Assembly: GCA_934757845.1 (NCBI GenBank)
Contig: CAKVLQ010000007.1
Coordinates: 1 to 57,111 of the forward strand
DNA length: 57,111 nt
Direction of reading: 5' to 3'
From: an uncultured Clostridia bacterium
GTDB lineage: Bacteria; Bacillota; Clostridia; Christensenellales; UBA1242
Numbering within the stretch: position 1 is the first letter of the stretch; every line of letters starts with the position of its first letter. Below are positions 51,878 through 57,111 of the stretch, piece by piece. The position numbers and the translations under genes are program-made. Under the pieces are notes generated by a model, which ran no database searches, was not told where the DNA came from, and worked only from the letters and a program-made list of their open reading frames with translations.

Positions 51878-51958
51878 ACCTTTAAAAAGGTAAACAAAAA
51901 ATTCCTTTTTAAATTTAATAATTTTTTAATCAAAACTCGCAACTATTGCGAGTTTTTT
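51878..51958 (+). ncRNA. Candidate small RNA of about 80 bases
   Basis: Starts after the promoter at 51843 and ends in a strong terminator at 51933-51958. A first hairpin ACCTTTAAAAAGGT is at about 51878-51892, then an AT-rich single-stranded part (AATTCCTTTTTAAATTT). cysS has its own promoter at 52052, so this is a separate transcript, not a cysS leader. No T-box motif. Identity unknown. Confidence 0.55.
51933..51958 (+). terminator. Terminator of the candidate small RNA
   Basis: AAACTCGCAA (51933-51942) pairs with TTGCGAGTTT (51946-51955), three-base loop, seven T. Confidence 0.9.
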
Positions 51959-52051
51959 TATGTTAATATTTTATGCTTAAAGCAAAAATTGTCAAAAATG
52001 TTTCAAATATCAAAAAAAAAACATAATAAATATTAAATAACTTGCTTTTAA

Positions 52052-52080
52052 TTGACAAAAATTAAATATTTTTTTATTAT
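52052..52080 (+). promoter_or_regulatory. Promoter of cysS
   Basis: TTGACA (52052-52057), 17-base spacer, TATTAT (52075-52080); RBS AAGGAG follows. Confidence 0.65.
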
Positions 52081-52095
52081 AAATAAGGAGTTAAT

Positions 52096-53487
52096 ATGAA
52101 AATTTATAATAGTTTAACAAGGCAAAAAGAAGATTTTGTTCCGCTTGACGGCAATAATGTTAAAATGTATGCTTGCGGTATAACAGTTAGTGGCGAAGCA
52201 CATATTGGTCATGCAATTCAAGCAATGGTTTTTGATATAATCAGAAAATATCTTCAAAAAAAAGGGTATAATGTTGTTTATGCCCGAAATTATACTGATG
52301 TTGATGACAAAATTATTGCAAATGCAAACAAACTTGGCGTAAATGCTCTTGATTTTGCAAAACAAAATATGCAAAACATTGATAATGCAATGAACAAACT
52401 TGGCGTGGATAAACCAACCAAAGAACTTAAAGCAACCGAAACGATTCCGCAAATAATTGAGTTTATTCAAAGGTTGATAGAAAAAGGTTATGCTTATGCA
52501 ACAAGCGAAGGCGATGTTTATTATGATGTTGCAAAGTTTAAAGATTATGGAAAGTTAAGCCATCGAAAAATGGAAGACACTATGAATGGTGTTAGAGTTG
52601 ATTTGCTTGAAAACAAACATAGTCCGCTTGATTTTGCTTTGTGGAAAAGTGCCAAACCTGGCGAAATTTTTTGGCAAAGCCCTTGGGGAAATGGAAGACC
52701 TGGTTGGCATATTGAGTGTAGTGCCATGAACTATTATAACCTTGGTGAGCAAATTGATATTCATGGTGGCGGTAGAGATTTATTGTTTCCTCATCACGAA
52801 AACGAAATTGCTCAAACCGAAGCCTTAACAGGAAAGCAATTTGCAAAATATTGGATTCATAATGGGCTTGTTAAAATAAATGGGCAAAAAATGAGTAAAT
52901 CTCTTGGAAATAGCATTTTTTTGAACGATTTGCTTAACAAATATAATAATGAAGTTATAAGATTTGCTCTTTTGCAAACAAATTATAAAAATGATATAAA
53001 TATTGTTGACGGTATTTTTGACGAAGCCGAAAAACAACTAACAAACTTTTATAAAATTATAAAAAATGTTGAAGAACAATATCAAAGTGAAAATTTGACA
53101 AAACAAATAGGCATTGATTTTGATGAGGTAATGGACGATGATTTCAACACATCAAAAGCCATTTCAAATTTGTTTGGATATTTTAAACAAATAAATCAAA
53201 AACTTGCAAGCGGTGATAAAACTTGCATTGAAGATGTTAATGCGATAAAACAAACATACAGTTTGCTTGGGTTATTTAAAACTGATGCAAAAACTTTTAT
53301 TGAAAATGTTGAAGCAAAAAACAATAATCTTATTTCAAACGAAATTAAAGATTTGGCACAAAAAAGGTGGCTTGCAAAACAAACAAAAGATTTTAGTTTG
53401 GCAGACCAAATTCGTGATGAACTTGCAAGTAAAGGCTTTATGATAAAAGACAATAAAGACGGCTATCAAATTATAAAAATCAATTAA
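52096..53487 (+). CDS. cysS: Cysteinyl-tRNA synthetase
   Basis: 463 residues, class I synthetase. YACGITVSGEAHIGHA (about 25-40) holds the first zinc Cys and the HIGH motif; GWHIECSAMNYYNLGEQIDIHGGGRDLLFPHHENEIAQ supplies the other zinc ligands; KMSKSLGN near 265; DALIG-type C-terminal FNTSKAI and DIRDELA-like (DQIRDELASKGF) regions. It charges tRNA-Cys. RBS AAGGAGTT. Own promoter at 52052. Confidence 0.97.
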   Translation: MKIYNSLTRQKEDFVPLDGNNVKMYACGITVSGEAHIGHAIQAMVFDIIRKYLQKKGYNVVYARNYTDVDDKIIANANKLGVNALDFAKQNMQNIDNAMNKLGVDKPTKELKATETIPQIIEFIQRLIEKGYAYATSEGDVYYDVAKFKDYGKLSHRKMEDTMNGVRVDLLENKHSPLDFALWKSAKPGEIFWQSPWGNGRPGWHIECSAMNYYNLGEQIDIHGGGRDLLFPHHENEIAQTEALTGKQFAKYWIHNGLVKINGQKMSKSLGNSIFLNDLLNKYNNEVIRFALLQTNYKNDINIVDGIFDEAEKQLTNFYKIIKNVEEQYQSENLTKQIGIDFDEVMDDDFNTSKAISNLFGYFKQINQKLASGDKTCIEDVNAIKQTYSLLGLFKTDAKTFIENVEAKNNNLISNEIKDLAQKRWLAKQTKDFSLADQIRDELASKGFMIKDNKDGYQIIKIN

Positions 53488-53525
53488 AAATTTTAATTTT
53501 ATAACAAAATTTTAAAAAATCTCTA

Positions 53526-53554
53526 TTGACATAAATTTATTTTGGTTTTATAAT
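53526..53554 (+). promoter_or_regulatory. Promoter of the 53.6 kb small gene
   Basis: TTGACA (53526-53531), 17-base spacer, TATAAT (53549-53554), then RBS AAGGTAG. Confidence 0.75.
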
Positions 53555-53571
53555 AAAAGCAAGGTAGATAT

Positions 53572-53946
53572 ATGTATAAAAGAAATCAATATATTAACAG
53601 ATTAAAAAAATTTTCAAACAAAAAATTAATTTTAATTGCTCAATCTTTGGGGCTAGAAGATATGTCGCCACTTGCCAAAACATTTATTGACAAAAAGGGT
53701 GCAAAAATTGTTATCTATAAAGAAGACCACAATTATTCTTATAAAAAAGGCGAAGTTAATTTTTCGGCAATATTTTTGAAAGAATTTTCGGCAACCAATG
53801 ATGCGGGCAAAGATTTGTCACGAAAATATCGAAGGTTAATGTGCAAATTGTTCCCAAAATATGAACAAGACTATAACGATTATTGTGCAAAACAAATTTC
53901 AAAGCAATCATCAAAAAATAAAAATCAAAGTGAAAAAACTTTATAA
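53572..53946 (+). CDS. Uncharacterised small basic protein
   Basis: 124 residues, Lys-rich (about 20%), no signal or membrane segment. NRLKKFSNKKLILIAQSLGLEDMSPLAKTFIDKKGAKIVIY suggests an alpha/beta unit; the tail KQISKQSSKNKNQSEKTL is disordered. Not recognised. Good promoter and a following terminator support a real gene. Confidence 0.6.
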   Translation: MYKRNQYINRLKKFSNKKLILIAQSLGLEDMSPLAKTFIDKKGAKIVIYKEDHNYSYKKGEVNFSAIFLKEFSATNDAGKDLSRKYRRLMCKLFPKYEQDYNDYCAKQISKQSSKNKNQSEKTL

Positions 53947-53984
53947 TTATTGCAAATTTGATATGAAACAATCATTAAAAAAAC

Positions 53985-54013
53985 AGCCACCAAAAATTGG
54001 TGGCATTTTTTTT
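53985..54013 (+). terminator. Terminator after the 53.6 kb gene
   Basis: GCCACCAA pairs with TTGGTGGC, then eight T. Confidence 0.9.
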
Positions 54014-54187
54014 GTAATTATATTTGAAAATTAAATTTTTTTGTTCATTTTATTTGCAAATTAATTATTGCATTTTATTTTGTGATTAATGAGCATTTTA
54101 AATATATTTAATACACCTTTAACCCCCACCCATAATTATAAAAGGCAAAAAATAAAAAAGAAAACAAAAATTATTTAACAAAAACAC
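54014..54187. other. Gene-free interval before the second poly-G promoter
   Basis: AT-rich DNA without a gene I can support. It holds AACCCCCACCC at 54121-54131, the only C-rich run nearby, complementary to part of the G tract at 54202-54213. Confidence 0.5.
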
Positions 54188-54219
54188 TTGACTTTTTCAA
54201 TGGGGGGGGGGGGTATACT
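54188..54219 (+). promoter_or_regulatory. Promoter with a 12-G tract in the spacer (copy 2)
   Basis: TTGACT (54188-54193) and TATACT (54214-54219) lie 20 bases apart; 54202-54213 are twelve consecutive G touching the -10. Nine G would give a 17-base spacer. As drawn, the spacing is poor, so this copy may be in a low-expression state compared with copy 1 at 13364. Confidence 0.8.
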
Positions 54220-54282
54220 TTTTTAATAATAAAGTTTTTGCTTTCAATTTTGCAAAAAAAGAGTGAAAATTTTGATTATAAA

Positions 54283-54398
54283 AAAACAAAAGAATTAAGG
54301 AGAAAGAAAATGAAAAAAATAACAAAAATATTGTTAATGTTTGTGCTTATTATTTCATGTTTTGCAGGCGTTGTTGCATTTGCTGGTTGCAAAGAAAA
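54283..54398 (+). repeat. Leader/signal-peptide cassette, copy 2
   Basis: About 116 bases almost identical to 13445-13561, including RBS and lipoprotein signal-peptide codons. Divergence begins right after the Cys-Lys-Glu codons. Confidence 0.85.
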
Positions 54399-55461
54399 TA
54401 ATGAACAACAAGAAAATGGACAAAGCGAAATTAAAGTTAATTTTAGTTCTAAATATGGCGAGTTGTCTTTTACAGAAAAAGGTTATACAATTTCAAAAGA
54501 TAATGCAGAAAAAATATATCTTGAAAAAGAAGATTTGCCTGAAATAACAAATGAAGGTGATGAGCGAATTTTTGACAAATGGGTGTATGAAAATGGCACT
54601 GAATATTCTGCTGATTTGCCAATAACAAAAAATCTTACACTTTATGCAACATTTACAGAATCAGAATTTGTTTGGGTTGAATCTTGGGAAAAGTATGATA
54701 GTATAGAATCTTGGAGTGAAAAGGAATTAAGTATTTTTTACGGTACTAGCCTTGCGGTTGGTGGAGGTAAACAATATAAGCCAACTTTTAAAAAAATTAA
54801 AAAATCAGATTGTTTAGATGAATATATAACCAAAAGTGAATTTGAAGATAAAGACAATAAAATTTCTAAATCATGTTTTATTACAAAGTCAACAACTGAA
54901 AAAATAGTTTGTAAATCAGATATTACCACAAACACATATTATTATTACATTGGCGTTATAATTGGAGATGATGTTTTTTGCCACGGTGGGAAAGGAAGAA
55001 ATCTTTATGGCTATTTACCAAAAGGTTATGATTTAAGAAATTTAGAATCTGTTGGAACGAATTGGGTAACAAATGCCTTGGGAATGTTTGTTAAAGATTT
55101 TGTTGAGAAACAAGAGAAAAAAGATCCTAATCATAATAGAATGTCAACTTATGGATATAATACCGGAAGTAAACACTTTGTTATTTTTTCATTAGAAGAC
55201 CAAGTTAGGCTTAAATCAGACATTAAAAATCTTTGTGAAGATGAATCTTATGAATGTAATTATGATTTTAATGAAGACTATTACTATGCTTACATTTATT
55301 CTGATTATGTTTATTGTGAAGGTGGTTCTGGAAATAATGCTTACTATTCTTACATTTCAAGAGATTGGAAAAAAACCTATGGGAATTTTAAAACCATTAA
55401 AAAAGAAAATTGCACAAAAGAAGAATTTGAAGAATTTAAAACAAAATTTGGTTTAAATTAA
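54310..55461 (+). CDS. Lipoprotein with InlB B-repeat-like domain, phase-variable promoter
   Basis: 383 residues. Signal peptide MKKITKILLMFVLIISCFAG..., lipobox FAGC (Cys 27), almost the same as the lipoprotein at 13473. Residues about 40-115 resemble an InlB-type (Listeria-Bacteroides) repeat: FTEKGYTISKDNAEKIYLEK, FDKWVYENGTEYSADLPITKNLTLYATF. The remainder (about 116-383) is Tyr/Lys/Glu-rich with two related segments YYYYIGVIIGDDVFCHGGKGRN and YYYAYIYSDYVYCEGGSGNN, an internal repeat. Expected at the cell surface. Expression probably depends on the length of the G tract. Confidence 0.8.
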   Translation: MKKITKILLMFVLIISCFAGVVAFAGCKENNEQQENGQSEIKVNFSSKYGELSFTEKGYTISKDNAEKIYLEKEDLPEITNEGDERIFDKWVYENGTEYSADLPITKNLTLYATFTESEFVWVESWEKYDSIESWSEKELSIFYGTSLAVGGGKQYKPTFKKIKKSDCLDEYITKSEFEDKDNKISKSCFITKSTTEKIVCKSDITTNTYYYYIGVIIGDDVFCHGGKGRNLYGYLPKGYDLRNLESVGTNWVTNALGMFVKDFVEKQEKKDPNHNRMSTYGYNTGSKHFVIFSLEDQVRLKSDIKNLCEDESYECNYDFNEDYYYAYIYSDYVYCEGGSGNNAYYSYISRDWKKTYGNFKTIKKENCTKEEFEEFKTKFGLN

Positions 55462-55540
55462 AAAATAAATTTATTTAAGCATATCAAGCAACAAATAATT
55501 TAAACCTAATAATAGAATTTAAAGAATTGTTTAAACAAAA

Positions 55541-55567
55541 ATGCCACTTTGATTAGTGGCTTTTTTA
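55541..55567 (+). terminator. Terminator after the InlB-like lipoprotein gene
   Basis: GCCACT pairs with AGTGGC around a six-base loop, then six T. Confidence 0.8.
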
Positions 55568-55630
55568 TTGTTATTAATTGATTTTTCAAATTTTTAAAAT
55601 TGAGTTATTTTCTAGTTAGTTTTAAGATAT

Positions 55631-56020
55631 TTACAAAATATTTTGAATGTGTGGAACAATTATATGCTCATAACTTTCAGAATAATAAACCAAAAGGTCA
55701 AGTTCAACCAAAAGTTCTTCTTTTTTGTTAAGTTCACTTAAAGTTTTTATTTTTGAAATTTGTTCGCCTGCTTCTTCCATATTTATGTGGTTAACAACAA
55801 GGCAAAACCAATTTTCAGTTTTTGCCCAAAATTCGTCAAGGTCAGTAATTGCATTTTTCACTATGTCATCGCTTGCATTTTCGGCTTCCCGAGCAATTTG
55901 AGCAATGTTAATTGCTTTTTCGTTCAAAATTTTAAGGTTAGAACTTAAATAAATATCTTCCCAAATGCAAAGCCCAATTAATATCAAAAATATCGAAATT
56001 ATAACAAAACCTCTTTTCAC
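55631..56020 (-). CDS. DUF4363 family protein
   Basis: 129 residues. N-terminal membrane helix (GFVIISIFLILIGLCIW) and a helical extracellular part with AREAENASDDIVKNAITDLDEFWAKTENWFCLVVNHINMEEA, as in DUF4363 proteins. GTG 56020 overlaps the TGA stop of the upstream DUF421 gene (GTGA), showing translational coupling. This DUF421-DUF4363 pair is common in spore-forming Bacillota. Function unknown. Confidence 0.8.
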   Translation of the reverse strand: MKRGFVIISIFLILIGLCIWEDIYLSSNLKILNEKAINIAQIAREAENASDDIVKNAITDLDEFWAKTENWFCLVVNHINMEEAGEQISKIKTLSELNKKEELLVELDLLVYYSESYEHIIVPHIQNIL

Positions 56021-56787
56021 CAATCACCACCTTCATAAGTTGTTTTTAAAGTAACATACTTTTTATTTTTTGGTTGAATATACATATTTCCGTCATTATC
56101 AAGCGTAAAAATTAAAATGTTTTTAATTTTTGTTTCGCCCGCTCGTTTTATGTTTCGCAAAATAAAATTTTCATCTACATTTGCAAGTTTCAAGTTTTCC
56201 TTAACAAGTTTTCCGTCAGAAATAAGCATTGTCATAAGCCGATTTTCGGGCTTTGCAATTTTAAGGTCTTCAACAGTAACAGGGGTAGACGCCACTTTTG
56301 GAATAACAGTTATTTTTCCATTGGTTTCAACTATTGCATATTCAATATCATCAAACTTAAAAAAATTTAAGTTTCGCAAACTTTCTTGAACATCATTAAG
56401 GTTTAAATTCAATTTTTTAAGGTTTTCATAATCAATTCCTTCGGGCGAAATTATAATAACAGGTTTTCCGCTAATAACTTTTCTGAAAAACAAACTTTTT
56501 TGAATTAAAACCGAAATCCCAAAATGAATTAATAATAATGTTATCAGTGGAACAATTCCATGAATTAAAGGTATTGCCGTATCTGCCATAGGAAGGGTAG
56601 CCAAATCTGCAACAATCAAGGTTATAACAAACTCGAATGGTTGAAGTTCGCCAAGTTGTCGTTTGCCCATTAGCCTGAACACACACAAAACAATCAAATA
56701 AATAACAACACATCTTGCAATTAAAGTAAACATATCAAAAATATTGCCCAAAACAGAAAATTTTATAACAAATAAAAAATTAATCAT
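56017..56787 (-). CDS. DUF421 (YetF-like) membrane protein
   Basis: 256 residues. About three membrane helices at the N-terminus, RLMGKRQLGELQPFEFVITLIVADLATLPMAD, then the soluble DUF421 domain (GKPVIIISPEGIDYENLKKLNLNLNDVQESLRNLN, FDDIEYAIVETNGKITVIPK). YetF-like proteins are spore or membrane proteins of unknown activity. ATG 56787 is my choice; an upstream TTG is possible, and no strong RBS is seen. Its TGA stop overlaps the DUF4363 start. Confidence 0.85.
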   Translation of the reverse strand: MINFLFVIKFSVLGNIFDMFTLIARCVVIYLIVLCVFRLMGKRQLGELQPFEFVITLIVADLATLPMADTAIPLIHGIVPLITLLLIHFGISVLIQKSLFFRKVISGKPVIIISPEGIDYENLKKLNLNLNDVQESLRNLNFFKFDDIEYAIVETNGKITVIPKVASTPVTVEDLKIAKPENRLMTMLISDGKLVKENLKLANVDENFILRNIKRAGETKIKNILIFTLDNDGNMYIQPKNKKYVTLKTTYEGGDW

Positions 56788-56857
56788 TTTTGGCACCAAA
56801 TCTTGCAAAAGTAAAATTTAATTAGTTAAAATAAAAAAATAATAAGCAGGAGCATTT

Positions 56858-57111
56858 ATGGAAAAATGGGAAAAAGAAATGATTGAACAAAATAAAAAAG
56901 TTCAAGCAGAAACAGAAAAAATTAACAACGAAGTTTTGCAAATACCAGCATATTTAACAGAAGAAGAAAAATGTATTTATGAAGAAATTGTAAAAACATT
57001 GAAAAAAAGTATTCATTATAGACTTTCTCATTGCGATGCCGAACTTATTTGGCAATATTGTCAAATTAAGATTATGCGAGATAAGGCTTGGCGAGAATAT
57101 AACAAAAACCC
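56858..57111 (+). CDS. Partial gene, possible P27-type phage terminase small subunit
   Basis: Runs off the right edge after 84 codons. RBS GCAGGAGC lies 6 bases before the ATG. The N-terminal 30 residues are charged and helical; PAYLTEEEKCIYEEIVKTLKKS followed by LSHCDAELIWQYCQIKIMRDKAWREY resembles P27-like small terminase subunits, which have a P-x-x-L-x-x-E-A opening and a D-x-x-x-x-x-x-Y-C helix. If right, a prophage or phage-derived element begins here. Short match, so moderate trust. Confidence 0.45.
   Translation, partial: MEKWEKEMIEQNKKVQAETEKINNEVLQIPAYLTEEEKCIYEEIVKTLKKSIHYRLSHCDAELIWQYCQIKIMRDKAWREYNKN

Noticed and set aside
52005..52095. T-box riboswitch in front of cysS
   Set aside because: No conserved T-box sequence (GGTGGNACC type) or specifier stem in the interval.
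1..57111. tRNA, rRNA and CRISPR arrays
   Set aside because: No cloverleaf with a T-loop GTTCRA core, no rRNA segments and no regularly spaced repeats were seen by eye.
1..57111. Reassigned UGA codon
   Set aside because: TGG encodes Trp in conserved places and TGA is used as a stop at uvrA, so the standard bacterial code fits.

Overview
The window is very AT-rich DNA from an endospore-forming, low-GC Gram-positive (Bacillota, Clostridia-like) bacterium. It carries spmA/spmB, spo0A, a SPOCS-LysM protein of the SipL type, spoIIR, sleB-ypeB and a YpeB-like germination pair, with lipoproteins, TasA-like and Veg proteins and no outer-membrane genes. Stops are almost all TAA or TAG; the few TGA stops I found are at the ends of uvrA, the 36 kb hydrolase gene and the DUF421 gene. 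TGG encodes Trp normally. An uncultivated gut Clostridia lineage is a guess; the sequence alone does not fix the taxon.

Layout. 1-475: gene-free, with repeats and terminator-like hairpins. 0.48-2.3 kb: a TasA/BspA-like surface protein and a DUF378 membrane protein. 2.3-3.5 kb: spmA-spmB on the minus strand. 3.6-7.1 kb: overlapping metG-tatD-rsmA operon. 7.3-11.6 kb: an unknown protein, a beta-propeller-like lipoprotein, spo0A, an acidic zinc-ribbon protein and veg. 11.8-17 kb: sipL-like gene, a lipoprotein behind a poly-G promoter, spoIIR, sleB and ypeB. 17.1-18.4 kb: a Rho-like protein lacking the P-loop. 18.5-26.3 kb: a 2600-residue surface protein. 26.5-31.6 kb: an HExxH protein, a VirD4-like coupling ATPase, a VirB2-like small membrane protein and alanine racemase. 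31.7-35.2 kb: rsmD, small genes and rplJ-rplL behind an L10 leader. 35.3-39.1 kb: yqeY, a hydrolase-fold protein without its nucleophile, an HtrA lipoprotein and a metal permease. 39.2-40.9 kb: an operon of a diadenylate-cyclase-like protein and two small DNA-binding proteins. 40.9-46.4 kb: a spore-coat-like protein, uppP, groES-groEL and a SPOR-like protein. 46.4-53.5 kb: a small divergent regulator pair, uvrB-uvrA, a candidate small RNA and cysS. 53.6-57.1 kb: a second poly-G-promoter lipoprotein, DUF421/DUF4363 and the start of a possible phage terminase small-subunit gene.

How it works together. Much of the window is core metabolism interleaved with sporulation and germination functions: Spo0A as master regulator, SpoIIR signalling to the mother cell, SipL-type coat anchoring, SpmA/B core dehydration, SleB/YpeB cortex lysis. 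The accessory part is cell-surface: two lipoprotein genes share one promoter/signal-peptide cassette with homopolymeric G tracts between -35 and -10, which looks like phase variation. Several genes have a -10 box only 6-8 bases before the start codon, so many transcripts here are probably leaderless.
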